Assembly (NCBI RefSeq): GCF_004123835.1 | Contig: NZ_MZMU01000010.1 | Span: 124,001-188,000 of the forward strand | Reading direction: 5' to 3' | Length of the DNA: 64,000 bases | Source of the DNA: Rhizobium leguminosarum | GTDB lineage: Bacteria > Pseudomonadota > Alphaproteobacteria > Rhizobiales > Rhizobiaceae | Part shown: one piece after another, positions 7,397 through 16,794 of the stretch | Numbering within the stretch: the first letter of the stretch is position 1 | Layout of the letters: every line of letters starts with the position of its first letter | The notes under the pieces: model-generated | What the model was told of the DNA's origin: nothing | The model's database searches: none | The model's input: the letters and a program-made list of their open reading frames with translations, nothing else | Position numbers and translations under genes: made by a program

Positions 7397-8941
7397 TCAA
7401 TTGTCGAGCGAAACTTCCCAAAGACGGGCATTCGATTGCCAGACGGGCTGACCCTTCAGCTTCTTGGTCGCGCCCCAGACATCGACCATGTCATAGAGGA
7501 AGATGCCTGGCATTTGCTTGAGCATCAGCGTGTGAAACTCGTCGAAGATCGCCTGACGCTTCGTCTGGTCGGGTTCCGCATAGGCGGCCTTCATCAACTC
7601 GACTGCCTTCGGGTCATCCCACATCAAGGAAGCGTTCTTGTCCTTGTTGCCGACATAGAAGCCGTACATCAGCGCCGGATCGAGCCGCGGCGCGACCGAT
7701 TGCGAGATGATCTGGTAGTTGCCGGACCGGCGGCGATCGACCTGCGTCGCATAGTCGAGCACCTCGATCTGCACATTGAGACCTGCCTGCTGCATCATGG
7801 CCTGCGCCATCACCGCGGCCGGGAAGCTTGGCACGTTGCTGCGCTTGTTGGCGATGATGGTAATCGGCTCGCCCTTATAGCCGGCCTCCGCAAGCTCTTT
7901 CTTCGCGGCGTCGATGTCGTAGGGCAGACGCTTCTTCTGGACATCGTCGAAATAGAGCGAGTCTTGCGAAACCATGGAACCGTTGGCTGCGCCGGTGCCA
8001 TTGGAGGCTGCCTCGACGAGCTGGTCGAGATCGAGCGCCATCGCCATGGCGCGGCGCACGCCGGGATTGCTCAGAACCTTGTCGCGCGTCTGGATGTAGA
8101 AGAGGTTTTTGCCGTTGTTGCGAGCCACGATCAGTTGCATCGTGCCGCTCGTCTTGAATTCGGGAATGAGATCCGGCGAAATCTCCGCGGTATCGAGCAC
8201 ACCGGACTGAAGGCCGGCCTTTACGGTCGAAGCATCGGGAATGACCATGAACTTGATGCCATCGACGAGAGGGCGTTTGGAGCCGACCATGCCGTCGGGC
8301 TTGCCGTCGTTCTGAGGCGAGACATAATCGTCGAACTTGGCGAGATGGATATACTCGCCCTTCTTCCATTCATCCCATTTGAAGGGACCGGTGCCGATCG
8401 GCTTGACGAAATTTCCGTCCGCGCCGACCGATTCCGGGGAAATGATCCCGGTGTAACCGCATTCGGGGCGCGACATCAGGCCAAGGAAAACCGCGGATGG
8501 CTTTTCCAGCGTGATGGTGACGGTCGAAGCATCGACTGCCTTGATCCCGGTAACATGGACGCTGCCGCTGCCGTCGAAATCAGGAAGGCAGGTCCATTTC
8601 GTTTCGGGCTTGAGATAACGGTTCCAGTTCCACACGACGTCATCGGCAGTCAATGTCTTACCATTGTGAAATTTGACGTCGTCACGCAGTTTGAAGCTGT
8701 AGCTCAGCCCGTCCGCCGAGACTTCGAAGCTCTTTGCCAGCAGCGGCTTGACCTCGCCGTTGTTGGCATAGCCGACGAGCCCTTCGACGATATGCAGGAT
8801 GACGCCATCGGTATTGCCGTCGCGATTGACGCCCGGATTGTTGCTGCGCAGATCGGAACTTTGAGCCACGACGATGTCGCGGGCGTCGACCACGCCGGTC
8901 ATCGCCATCAACATGGTGCCTGCAAGAAGAAGCTTGTGCAT
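7397..8941 (-). CDS. ABC transporter substrate-binding protein, family 5 (peptide/opine type)
   Basis: Periplasmic receptor of 514 residues, the usual length for DppA/OppA-type proteins. A signal peptide (MHKLLLAGTMLMAMTGVVDA) is followed by RDIVVAQSSDLRSNNPG. The family-5 signature is seen around LAKSFEVSADGLSYSFKLRDDVKFHNGKTL. The ATG at 8941 has GAGGG about nine bases upstream; the 62 extra codons to 9127 look non-coding. It is the fifth gene of the transporter operon, after the permeases, ATPase and serine hydrolase, and before the M20 amidohydrolase. The ligand is probably a modified peptide or N-acyl amino acid, which is inference. Confidence 0.92.
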   Translation of the reverse strand: MHKLLLAGTMLMAMTGVVDARDIVVAQSSDLRSNNPGVNRDGNTDGVILHIVEGLVGYANNGEVKPLLAKSFEVSADGLSYSFKLRDDVKFHNGKTLTADDVVWNWNRYLKPETKWTCLPDFDGSGSVHVTGIKAVDASTVTITLEKPSAVFLGLMSRPECGYTGIISPESVGADGNFVKPIGTGPFKWDEWKKGEYIHLAKFDDYVSPQNDGKPDGMVGSKRPLVDGIKFMVIPDASTVKAGLQSGVLDTAEISPDLIPEFKTSGTMQLIVARNNGKNLFYIQTRDKVLSNPGVRRAMAMALDLDQLVEAASNGTGAANGSMVSQDSLYFDDVQKKRLPYDIDAAKKELAEAGYKGEPITIIANKRSNVPSFPAAVMAQAMMQQAGLNVQIEVLDYATQVDRRRSGNYQIISQSVAPRLDPALMYGFYVGNKDKNASLMWDDPKAVELMKAAYAEPDQTKRQAIFDEFHTLMLKQMPGIFLYDMVDVWGATKKLKGQPVWQSNARLWEVSLDN

Positions 8942-8966
8942 TTGTTCTACCCTCTTTTTATGATCG

Positions 8967-9830
8967 TTAGGATTGGAATTCATCCCAGCAGGCGCGTGAA
9001 AGCCTGCCGATGGTTTCAAGCGCGACCGTGTAGCCGGGGGTGCCGTCCGGCATCTCCTGCGGCACGTCGTCGGTATAGGCGGCGATGATGTAGAAAGGGG
9101 ACCCGTCGCGATAGACGATACCGGCATTCATGCGGCCGCGCTTTCCCGTGCCGCCCTTGTGGGCGACGAGCACACCGAAGGGCAGCCGGGAGGGAATGGC
9201 ATAACGCAGGATCTGGTTCTTCAGGGTTTGAAGCGCATAGGCGCAAAGCGCCTGCGAGCAGCCGAGCCGGTCCGCGGCTTCCCGCGAATCCTGCGCATCC
9301 AGGATGGTCTGCAGCAGATAGACCTGATCCCGCGCCGTCGTCGTGGTGACGGCCTTCAAGGAATGATCGGGCGACAACGCCAAGGGAGGGATGAGGAAGC
9401 GATGGTTGGTGCCCGTCATGCCAATCGACTTGCAATAGCTGTCGACCTCTTCGAGCGTCAGCCTTTCGAAGACCATTTTGGTGCAGACATTGTCGCTCAG
9501 CACCATCATGCCGGTGATGGCATCGCGCAGCGATATGACGATACCAGGCGTCAGATAGCGGAACATCCCGCTCGCCACTTCCTCGGCGAAACGTTTTTCG
9601 TAGGTGATCGGTTCGTCCAGGTCCAGGCGGCCTTCATGCGCGGCCTTCAGGGCCGCCATCATGATCGAGGTCTTTCGGGTGCTGGCGGAAGGGGTTTCCT
9701 CGTCCGCGCCTCTGCCGATCGTTTCGCCGCTGCCAAGTGCACGCACCATGAAGCGCGTCACGAACGGCTGCGCATCGCAGATCGCGTTCAATCGCTCCGC
9801 GAGCTTTCCGGATTCAATCATCGTCGTCAT
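8967..9830 (-). CDS. Serine hydrolase of the class A beta-lactamase fold, apparently cytoplasmic
   Basis: A 287-residue protein with the active-site motifs of class A serine beta-lactamase-like enzymes: S50-T-R-K53 (SxxK), S112-D-N114 (SDN) and K225-G-G-T (KTG-like). There is no signal peptide (MTTMIESGKLAERLNAICDAQ) and I could not find the ExxLN general-base motif, so true penicillinase activity is doubtful. It lies inside a peptide-type ABC operon, 1 bp after the ATPase gene and 25 bp before the binding-protein gene. This suggests intracellular processing of a cyclic or amide-bonded imported substrate. Function beyond the fold is inference. Confidence 0.8.
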   Translation of the reverse strand: MTTMIESGKLAERLNAICDAQPFVTRFMVRALGSGETIGRGADEETPSASTRKTSIMMAALKAAHEGRLDLDEPITYEKRFAEEVASGMFRYLTPGIVISLRDAITGMMVLSDNVCTKMVFERLTLEEVDSYCKSIGMTGTNHRFLIPPLALSPDHSLKAVTTTTARDQVYLLQTILDAQDSREAADRLGCSQALCAYALQTLKNQILRYAIPSRLPFGVLVAHKGGTGKRGRMNAGIVYRDGSPFYIIAAYTDDVPQEMPDGTPGYTVALETIGRLSRACWDEFQS

Positions 9831-9831
9831 G

Positions 9832-11460
9832 TCAGTTCTCCAGGCGCCATTTGAGGATCACGCCGCCCTGAGCATTGTGGTCCAGAGCGGGGATGGCCGA
9901 GAGAAGCCTTTGCGTATAGGCCTCCTTCGGGCTGTCGAAAACCGTATCGCGGTCGCCCTCCTCGATGATCCGGCCGTCCTGCATGACGACGACGCGATCG
10001 GCCACCTGTTCGACCACGCCGAGATCATGGCTGATGAACAGGCAGGAAAAGCCGTAGCGTTTTTGCAGATCGGACAGGAGTTCGAGCACCTGCGCTCTGA
10101 CCGTCACGTCGAGGGCCGATACCGGTTCGTCGGCGATCAGGAATTTCGGCCGGCGCGCAATGGCGCGGGCAATCGCCACGCGCTGCCGCTGGCCGCCCGA
10201 AAGCTCATGCGGGTAGCGCCCGGCATAGTCGGACCCAAGCCCGACTTCCTCCAGCGTCTCCAGGGCGCGCTTGCGCTTTGCCGCAGCGTCGAGATCGGGA
10301 ACGAGCCGCAGCGCTTCTTCCACGAGCGCGAGGATGGTCATGCGCGGATCGAGCGAGGAATAAGGATCCTGAAACACCATCTGGCAATTCAGCCGATAGT
10401 CCATCCAGTCGTCGTCGCGGCTGCGTCCCTTGAACCGGATATCGCCTTCACTCTCCCGGACCAGTCCGGCAATGGTGCGGCCGAGCGTGGTCTTGCCGGA
10501 ACCCGAACCGCCGACCAGTGCCACGACTTCGCCCTCGTGGATATCGATGCTGACGCCATGCAGCGCCCGTTTCGGCGTTGCCTTCTTCATCAGCGACCGC
10601 CGGCCCGCATAATCGACGACGATATCCCGCGCCGAAACCATCGGCGCCCTGGTCTTGTCGATCGTCCGCGTCTCTCCGCGGAACGGCAGGGAGGAAAGCA
10701 GTTTCTTCGTATAGGCACGCTGCGGTGCGTCGAGCAGATCGGCGGTGCGTCCTTCTTCGACGATCACGCCCTTTTCCATGACGACGATGCGGTTCGTGTA
10801 ACGGGCAACCATCGGCAGGTCGTGACTGATCAGCAGCACGGCGGTGCCTTCCGCCTGCGTCAACTCCACCATCAATTCCATGACATCGCGCTGGATCACG
10901 GCATCGAGCGCAGTCGTCGGCTCGTCGGCGATCAAGAGCGCCGGTTTCAGCAGCATGACCGATGCCAGCATGATGCGCTGGCGCATGCCGCCCGAGAATT
11001 CATGCGGATAGGAAGCGAGCGCCCCGGCGGGGTCGCGGATGCCGACCCGGTTCAGCATGTCGAGGATCCGGCTGCGCCGCTCTTCCTGCGAAAGTTTCGT
11101 ATGCAGCTGCAACCCTTCTTCGAGTTGGCGGCCGACGGTCATCGAGGGATTGAGCGAGGTCATCGGCTCCTGGAAGACGACCCCGATTTCCGCACCACGC
11201 AATTGGCGCAATTGCGCGCCGTTCATGGAAAGCACGTCGCGTCCCTTGTAGGCAACGGAGCCGCCGATCACCTTGATGGGTGCCGGCAGCAGCGAGATCA
11301 GGGCGCGTGTTGCCAGCGTCTTGCCCGATCCGCTTTCTCCGACGATGCCGAAGATCTCGCCTGGGGCGATGTCAAAACTGACGTCCTTGACGACCTGCAC
11401 ACCGGTCCCTGTGACCTGAAGCGACAGGTTGCGGACATTCAAAAGCGTTCTATTGGTCAT
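9832..11460 (-). CDS. Fused dipeptide/oligopeptide ABC transporter ATPase (DppD-DppF type)
   Basis: A 542-residue protein with two complete ATPase halves, equivalent to DppD and DppF in one chain. The N-terminal half has Walker A GESGSGKT, signature FSGGMRQRI and Walker B LLIADEPTTALD. The C-terminal half has [23 protein letters not shown] and FLIADEPVSALD. It drives uptake through the neighbouring permease pair. Its start overlaps the end of the DppC-like gene by 4 bases (ATGA), indicating coupled translation. The fused arrangement is common in alphaproteobacteria. Confidence 0.95.
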   Translation of the reverse strand: MTNRTLLNVRNLSLQVTGTGVQVVKDVSFDIAPGEIFGIVGESGSGKTLATRALISLLPAPIKVIGGSVAYKGRDVLSMNGAQLRQLRGAEIGVVFQEPMTSLNPSMTVGRQLEEGLQLHTKLSQEERRSRILDMLNRVGIRDPAGALASYPHEFSGGMRQRIMLASVMLLKPALLIADEPTTALDAVIQRDVMELMVELTQAEGTAVLLISHDLPMVARYTNRIVVMEKGVIVEEGRTADLLDAPQRAYTKKLLSSLPFRGETRTIDKTRAPMVSARDIVVDYAGRRSLMKKATPKRALHGVSIDIHEGEVVALVGGSGSGKTTLGRTIAGLVRESEGDIRFKGRSRDDDWMDYRLNCQMVFQDPYSSLDPRMTILALVEEALRLVPDLDAAAKRKRALETLEEVGLGSDYAGRYPHELSGGQRQRVAIARAIARRPKFLIADEPVSALDVTVRAQVLELLSDLQKRYGFSCLFISHDLGVVEQVADRVVVMQDGRIIEEGDRDTVFDSPKEAYTQRLLSAIPALDHNAQGGVILKWRLEN

Positions 11461-12275
11461 TTCAGCCCCCTCATCCGCGGATCAAGCTTGTCCCGAAGAG
11501 CGTCGCCCAGAAGATTGATGCCGAGGAGCGTCAGGGCGATCGCCAGCCCCGGGAACAGACCCAGCCAGACAGCCTGTTCGATGAATGGTCGGCCGGCAGC
11601 CAGCATGTTGCCCCAAGTCGGCGCCGGTGGCGGAACGCCGAGACCGAGAAAGCTGAGCGCGCTTTCCGAAAGGATCGCCCAACCGAACATCGAGGTCGCA
11701 AGCACGGTGATCGGGGCGACGCAATTGGGAAGGATATGCCGGAACATGGTGTAGAGCTCGCTATTGCCCATCACCTTGGAGGCCTCGATGAATTCCCGCT
11801 CGCGCAGCGACAGGACGGCACCCCGGACAACGCGGGCCATCGAGGGAGAATAGGCAATGCCCAGCGCGAAGATGATGCCATATTGGTTGGCGCCGAAAAC
11901 GGCGAGCAATCCCAACGCCAGAAGGATGCCCGGAAAGGCGAGAAGCGCATTGTTGACGGCCATGATGACGGCATCGATCCAACCGCGGGCGTAACCGCTG
12001 ATGAGACCGATCAACGTGCCGCAGACCGTCGCGAATGTGACCGTCAAGGTGCCGATCCAGACGCTCGCCCGGGCGCCGACGATCAGGCGGCTGAGCACGT
12101 CGCGGCCGAATTCGTCGGTTCCGAGCCAGTGGGCGCCGCTTGGTGCCGCCAGCCGTGCCGTGAAGCCGAGCTTCATCGGATCATAAGGGGTCCAGAAAAG
12201 GCCGATCGCAGCGGAGATGAGCAATGCGGCAATCAGAGTGCTGCCGATGAAACCGTTGAAGGTGACGTTTTTCAT
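11457..12275 (-). CDS. Peptide-type ABC transporter permease, DppC family
   Basis: A 272-residue inner-membrane permease. The first helix is near residues 8-26, followed by the family's periplasmic region FWTPYDPMKLGFTARLAAPSGAHWLGTDEFGRDVLSRL, typical of DppC/OppC. The cytoplasmic EAA loop is seen at REREFIEASKVMGNSELYTMFRHILPN. The ATG at 12275 overlaps the upstream permease stop in an ATGA, and this start was preferred over one 30 codons further out. It pairs with the DppB-like product of the upstream gene. Confidence 0.93.
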   Translation of the reverse strand: MKNVTFNGFIGSTLIAALLISAAIGLFWTPYDPMKLGFTARLAAPSGAHWLGTDEFGRDVLSRLIVGARASVWIGTLTVTFATVCGTLIGLISGYARGWIDAVIMAVNNALLAFPGILLALGLLAVFGANQYGIIFALGIAYSPSMARVVRGAVLSLREREFIEASKVMGNSELYTMFRHILPNCVAPITVLATSMFGWAILSESALSFLGLGVPPPAPTWGNMLAAGRPFIEQAVWLGLFPGLAIALTLLGINLLGDALRDKLDPRMRGLK

Positions 12276-13216
12276 TCGGCGACTACCCGCGGATCGAACA
12301 AGGGATAGAGCAGGTCGACGACCAAATTGACCAGCACATAGGAAAGCGAGACGAACAGGAGGCAACCCTGGATCACGGGGTAATCGCGGGCAAAAATACT
12401 GTCGACCATCAGTCGCCCGAGCCCCGGAATGGTGAAGACCGTCTCGATGACGGCAATGCCGCCGAGCAGATTGCCGAGGATCAGACCGATGACTGTCCAG
12501 GTCGGGCCGAAGGCATTCTTGAAGGCGTGCCGCCAGAGGACGGCGCTCTCGGAAAGCCCCTTGGCCCGGGCGTGGGTGATATAGTCGAGACGCAGCACTT
12601 CCAGCGTCGAGGCGCGTGCCATGCGGATCAACACACCCATCTCATGAATGACCAGGGTCATGATCGGCAGCACGAGGTAGAGCAGGCCGCCGGTGACGTT
12701 GCTGCCGATCGAGACATAGCCGAGGACCGGTAGCCAGCTGAGTTTCAAGCCGAAGAAAAGCAGAAGCAGGAGGCCGAGCCAGAATGTCGGGATCGACAGC
12801 AGGATCGTGGCCGTGCCGACCAGCGCCAGGTCCGTCAGACTGTTTTGCCGCCAGGCGGCGATGACACCCGCCGGCACGGCGATGAGGCTCGCCAGAAGCA
12901 CGGCGACGACGACGACTTCGGCGCTGACCAGAAAGCGCGATGCGACGAGCGGCAGAACCGGCTCGTCATTGACGATCGAGCGGCCGAAGTCACCCTGGAC
13001 GACATTGGCGGTCCAGATCAGGAACTGTTCCGGCAGCGATTTGTCGAGGCCGAGTTCCGAGCGCATCGCCGCGATCTGGGCCGGCTCAGCCATATCACCC
13101 AGCATCAGTGCCGCCGGATCGCCGGGTATGAAGCGGATCAGGGTGAAGACGGTCACCGAAACGAGGACGATCGTCGGCAATGCCATCAACAGGCGGTTCA
13201 GAACGAATTTCAGCAT
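12272..13216 (-). CDS. Peptide-type ABC transporter permease, DppB family
   Basis: A 314-residue inner-membrane permease starting MLKFVLNRLLMALPTIVLVSVTVFTLIRFIPGDPA, the classic DppB/NikB N-terminus. The EAA loop reads LEVLRLDYITHARAKGLSESAVLWRHAFKNA. The ATG at 13216 is preceded by GGGGAA at good spacing. It is the first gene of the transporter operon. The 178-bp gap upstream, beyond which lies a LysR gene on the same strand, should hold the promoter. Confidence 0.93.
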   Translation of the reverse strand: MLKFVLNRLLMALPTIVLVSVTVFTLIRFIPGDPAALMLGDMAEPAQIAAMRSELGLDKSLPEQFLIWTANVVQGDFGRSIVNDEPVLPLVASRFLVSAEVVVVAVLLASLIAVPAGVIAAWRQNSLTDLALVGTATILLSIPTFWLGLLLLLFFGLKLSWLPVLGYVSIGSNVTGGLLYLVLPIMTLVIHEMGVLIRMARASTLEVLRLDYITHARAKGLSESAVLWRHAFKNAFGPTWTVIGLILGNLLGGIAVIETVFTIPGLGRLMVDSIFARDYPVIQGCLLFVSLSYVLVNLVVDLLYPLFDPRVVAE

Positions 13217-13296
13217 TTTTGTTCCCCGCGATGGGCGACGGACAGTGCCCGGCGCCATCGGTTTCGTTGCTGCAGACTATGATCGAATGAAGAAAT

Positions 13297-13315
13297 ATCC
13301 GCAATATTATGCGAT
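13297..13315. promoter_or_regulatory. Possible LysR-type dyad upstream of the peptide transporter operon
   Basis: The sequence atccgcaatattatgcgat contains the inverted arms ATCCGCA and TGCGAT around an AT-rich centre. A further TGCGGAA half-site is at 13331-13337. It lies about 80-100 bp upstream of the dppB-like start and downstream of two LysR genes, where a LysR activator site would be expected. The assignment rests only on symmetry and position. Confidence 0.4.
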
Positions 13316-13394
13316 TCTGTCATAAGTCTATGCGGAATACGACCGCAACCAAAGCGGCTGCCTTGGCGTAAGAGTTCAGGCTAAAAATTTGATT

Positions 13395-14300
13395 TTAAAT
13401 GTCTTTTTGCGAAAGCTGGATCTGTCGCTTCAAGGCATCGCTCAGAGCGTGGGCGGCAATCGAGAGTGGCGTCCCGACCGCCCTTGCCAATCCGAATTCC
13501 TGGGTCGCGCGTGGCACGAAAGGACGGTGAACCACCGGCAGGTGGCGATAGAGATTGGCATAAAAGCTGCTGATGATCGTGACCCCAAGGCCATGCGCGA
13601 CATAGGAACAGGCGGAACTGTTGGTATGCGTCTCGATTTTGACGATCTGCTTGATGCCGGCGCGCCGGAAGGTCTGGTCGAGCGCCATGCGGTTCGGCCG
13701 TTGGCGGCCAATCAGAATGAGAGGAACGTCGCGCAAATTCTTGACCGTGATTTCCTCCAGTTTCGCAAGAGGATGGTCTTTTGGAACGACGCAGACGCTT
13801 TCGCCGGTGGCGACGCGCTCGACCTCGATGCCCGGTCCGCTCTCGCCCTCCATGCGCAGAAAGCCGAAATCGATCACCCTCTGCTCGACGAGCTTGTTGA
13901 TCGCGGTCGTCGTCTCGAAGAAGGTTTCGATCCGCACACCGGGGAAATCGCTGATGTAATCGACCAGCATTGCCGGCGCGAAATGCTCCCACATGCTGCT
14001 CGGCAGGCCGATGCGGACGATCTCAGGGCCGGCGGCGCCACTTCTTAAGTCCTCCGCATGACCCGACATCCGATCGACCGCCAGCAAGATGTTCTCGGCA
14101 TCGCGGGCAAGAAGCAGGGCCTCGGGGGTCGGAACGAGACGGCCTTTGTCGCGCGCGAAAAGCGACATCGAAAGATCCGCCTCGAGCTGCTGGAGCAGGC
14201 GGCTGACGCCCGACTGACTGAGCCCCATCGTCTTTGCCGTGGCAATCGTCGACCCCGTCGCCAGAAGCGTGCGCAGGACTTCCAGTTGCTTGATATTCAT
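13395..14300 (-). CDS. LysR-family transcriptional regulator (copy 1 of a tandem pair)
   Basis: A 301-residue LysR-type regulator. The N-terminal winged helix-turn-helix (residues 1-60) contains TGSTIATAKTMGLSQSGVSRLLQQLEADL. The effector-binding domain covers about residues 90-295. It is oriented toward the transporter operon and likely controls it. It resembles the adjacent regulator (14338-15243) in the recognition region (ATGSTIA...LGISQS/LSQSG...SRLLQQLE) and in length, so the two probably arose by tandem duplication and then diverged. Confidence 0.92.
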   Translation of the reverse strand: MNIKQLEVLRTLLATGSTIATAKTMGLSQSGVSRLLQQLEADLSMSLFARDKGRLVPTPEALLLARDAENILLAVDRMSGHAEDLRSGAAGPEIVRIGLPSSMWEHFAPAMLVDYISDFPGVRIETFFETTTAINKLVEQRVIDFGFLRMEGESGPGIEVERVATGESVCVVPKDHPLAKLEEITVKNLRDVPLILIGRQRPNRMALDQTFRRAGIKQIVKIETHTNSSACSYVAHGLGVTIISSFYANLYRHLPVVHRPFVPRATQEFGLARAVGTPLSIAAHALSDALKRQIQLSQKDI

Positions 14301-14337
14301 GCGTTCGCGATCCCCCGGGACAGTTCAAGCACCGTCA

Positions 14338-15243
14338 TCATGCCCAGTCCGAAATGCTTTGAAGGAAAAGGCTGGCGGCCTTGGGCATCGGAAATTTCTC
14401 TCCGCTGATCAGCGCGTAGGCAACCGGCAGTTCTGGTTCGAGCGGAATGAACTGCAGCGGCAGCGTCGCATATTCGCGGGCGATGATTTCGCCGACCAGC
14501 GCAATGCCGAGCCCCTGCGCGGCTAGCGCGCAGGCACTCGCCACCGAATGTGCCTCGAGCAAGGGGCGTTGACGGATGCCGGCCTTGTAGAACAACGCCT
14601 CCAACTCGTGGCGAACCGGTCGCTCCCTGTTCAGCATGATCAGATCCTGCCCCTTCAGGTCGGCGACCGACAATTGGCGGCTGCCGGCCTTGGGATGATC
14701 CTTGTGCAGGGCGCAAATGACCCGCGACGACAGGATCTTCTCCTGTTTCAATCCCGGGCTCATCAGCGGCAGACGCGCGAAGCCGAGATCGGCCTCGCCG
14801 TCGGCCACCATCCGTTCAATTGCCAGATAGCTGCCGGATGCGACTTCGACGCGCATTGGACCATTCGCCGCGAGAAAGTTCTTCAGCAGCTTCGGAATGC
14901 GCGTCGAGGAAAGACTGGAGGGAAAGGCGAGCCGCAGCATGATCTCGCGCGATCGACCGCTCTCGAGCTCCATCGCCGCCGTTTTCAAGGCGCGCAGCCG
15001 GTCGGAAATGGCACGGATTTCCGGGCCGAGCTGCAGCCCCTCGCGGGTCGGTTGAAGCCGGTTCTTTTCCCGGTCGAAAAGCCGGACGCCGAGATAGTCT
15101 TCCAGTTGCTGCAACAAGCGACTGGCATTCGATTGCGAGATCCCAAGCTCGACGGAAGCGGCGATCGTCGAGCCCGTCGCGGCGATGGCGTCATAGGCTT
15201 CGATATGCTTCAGGCTGATCGCCGCACTCGTGTCGCGCGCCAT
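14338..15243 (-). CDS. LysR-family transcriptional regulator (copy 2 of a tandem pair)
   Basis: A 301-residue LysR-type regulator with helix-turn-helix AATGSTIAASVELGISQSNASRLLQQLEDYLG at about residues 20-51 and a C-terminal effector-binding domain. The ATG at 15243 (MARDTSAAISLKHIEAYDAI) is preferred because the frame upstream of it has no LysR homology and runs toward the divergent gene. The 108-bp gap to the MmgE/PrpD gene is the likely place for autoregulation and divergent activation. Confidence 0.9.
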   Translation of the reverse strand: MARDTSAAISLKHIEAYDAIAATGSTIAASVELGISQSNASRLLQQLEDYLGVRLFDREKNRLQPTREGLQLGPEIRAISDRLRALKTAAMELESGRSREIMLRLAFPSSLSSTRIPKLLKNFLAANGPMRVEVASGSYLAIERMVADGEADLGFARLPLMSPGLKQEKILSSRVICALHKDHPKAGSRQLSVADLKGQDLIMLNRERPVRHELEALFYKAGIRQRPLLEAHSVASACALAAQGLGIALVGEIIAREYATLPLQFIPLEPELPVAYALISGEKFPMPKAASLFLQSISDWA

Positions 15244-15351
15244 TCTATCTCCAATGTCGATAGCCCTACCCGCAAACCGCATAAGATTGCGGACCTGCGG
15301 AAAGTTGAACATTTTCCGCTGAGAACCAAACTTACGGAAAGACTTTCGTCA

Positions 15352-16725
15352 ATGGCCACCATTCTCCGGAAGATCGCGCAACAGGTCCTGTCGCGAACGA
15401 CGTTCTCAAACCTCGCGATGGATCGGGCAAGAGATGCTGCGGTGGACACCATCGGCTGCATGATTGCAGGCAGCGGCGATGAAAGCGTTGCCGCGCTCAC
15501 CCGCGCCTTCGATGGGGAAATCGCCGGAGGCGGCGAAGCGTGGCTCGTCACCGGCGGCTCCGCCTCGCCCTCTTTCGCCGCACTCATCAATGCAACGGCG
15601 GCTCATGCGCTCGATTTCGATGACAATTTCCATCCGGCAAGGGCGCATGCTTCCGCAGTGCTGGTGCCGGCGCTGCTGGCGGTTCTGACGAGCGGCAAGG
15701 TGACAAGCGGAAGACGGTTTCTCGAGGCCTATCTGGCCGGGCTGGAAGCGCAGGCGGCGGTCGGCTTCGGCGTCAATCCCTCTCACTACAACAGGGGCTG
15801 GCACGCAACGGCGACGGTCGGCAGCATCGGGGCCGCGGCTGGCGTGGCAAGGCTTCTCGGCGCCGACGAAGAGAGCCTAGTCGCAGCGATGAGCCTCGCG
15901 ACGAGCTTCGCCTGCGGCCCGAAAGGGCAGTTCGGCACGACCGCCAAACCGCTTCATGCCGGCATTGCCGCGCGCAATGCCGTGGATGCGGCGCGCATGG
16001 CGCTTACGGGCATGAGCGGGCGGGCGGATATCCTCGAACGGCCGCAAGGCTTCCTCGATCTTTTCGGAGGCGATGATGCCAAGGGCTGGGAAGACCTGAC
16101 ATTCGACGAGGAGCATATCATCGAAAGCCGGGGTGTGGTGACCAAGCGCCATCCCTGCTGCGCCTCCACCCATCGTGCAATCGACGCGCTTCTGGATCTG
16201 AAGCAGGAGCATGGGCTTTTGGCGGGCGACATTGCCAGGATCGAGACGAAAGTCGGCATATCCGCTGCCCGCAACCTCGCTTATCCCGAGCCCACCGACG
16301 AGATGCAGGCCCGCTTCTCAATGCAATATTGCCTGGCGACAGCTTTCCTCAAGGGATCTCTTAGCCTTTCGGATTTTACAGGGCAGGAGATTGGGCGGCC
16401 GGAAATCCGGGAGTTCATGCCGCGCATCGAAATGCAGTCCTATTCGGCTGATGAGGAAAAAGGCGTGGAGCGCCTGCCGCATGTCGTCACGGTCACGATG
16501 CGCGACGGGCGCATTTTGAACAAGTCCCGCTTGCATGCGAAGGGATCGCTGGAAGCGCCGATGAGCGTTCATGAACGTGAAGTTAAGTTCATGGACTGCT
16601 TGCGCTGGGGAAATCGGAATGTGTCCGGCGCCTCTTTCCTGCAGCTTCGCAGGCTTGCCGATTTGGAAAACCTGTCCGGCGACGATCCCTTCTGGAGCCT
16701 GATTGCAGACCGTCAGTCGCCTTGA
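15352..16725 (+). CDS. MmgE/PrpD family protein (2-methylcitrate dehydratase-like)
   Basis: A 457-residue MmgE/PrpD-family protein. Characteristic stretches are DRARDAAVDTIGCMIAGS, ALINATAAHALDFDDNFHPARAHASAVLVPALLA and the ATKPLHAGIAARNAV-like FGTTAKPLHAGIAARNAVDAARM segment. The ATG at 15352 was chosen since the open frame continues far upstream only as antisense of the LysR gene. In rhizobial catabolic clusters such proteins are often isomerases or dehydratases of unknown substrate next to peptide ABC systems. It diverges from the LysR pair and may be regulated by one of them. Confidence 0.9.
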   Translation: MATILRKIAQQVLSRTTFSNLAMDRARDAAVDTIGCMIAGSGDESVAALTRAFDGEIAGGGEAWLVTGGSASPSFAALINATAAHALDFDDNFHPARAHASAVLVPALLAVLTSGKVTSGRRFLEAYLAGLEAQAAVGFGVNPSHYNRGWHATATVGSIGAAAGVARLLGADEESLVAAMSLATSFACGPKGQFGTTAKPLHAGIAARNAVDAARMALTGMSGRADILERPQGFLDLFGGDDAKGWEDLTFDEEHIIESRGVVTKRHPCCASTHRAIDALLDLKQEHGLLAGDIARIETKVGISAARNLAYPEPTDEMQARFSMQYCLATAFLKGSLSLSDFTGQEIGRPEIREFMPRIEMQSYSADEEKGVERLPHVVTVTMRDGRILNKSRLHAKGSLEAPMSVHEREVKFMDCLRWGNRNVSGASFLQLRRLADLENLSGDDPFWSLIADRQSP

Positions 16726-16794
16726 CAAGCCACGGAGATGGATAAACGGCGGGGAAAGCCTCCCCGCCCGCATCATCGTTTAAGCATGGCCTTC

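Noticed and set aside
7358..9088. A 576-codon plus-strand open frame
   Set aside because: It is antisense to the family-5 binding-protein gene, has no family resemblance and reflects high GC codon bias.
9604..11754. A 716-codon plus-strand open frame
   Set aside because: It is antisense to the double ATPase gene, which has complete Walker and signature motifs on the other strand.
14548..15351. Upstream extension of the MmgE/PrpD frame by 268 codons
   Set aside because: The extension is antisense to a LysR gene and lacks homology; the family start is at 15352.
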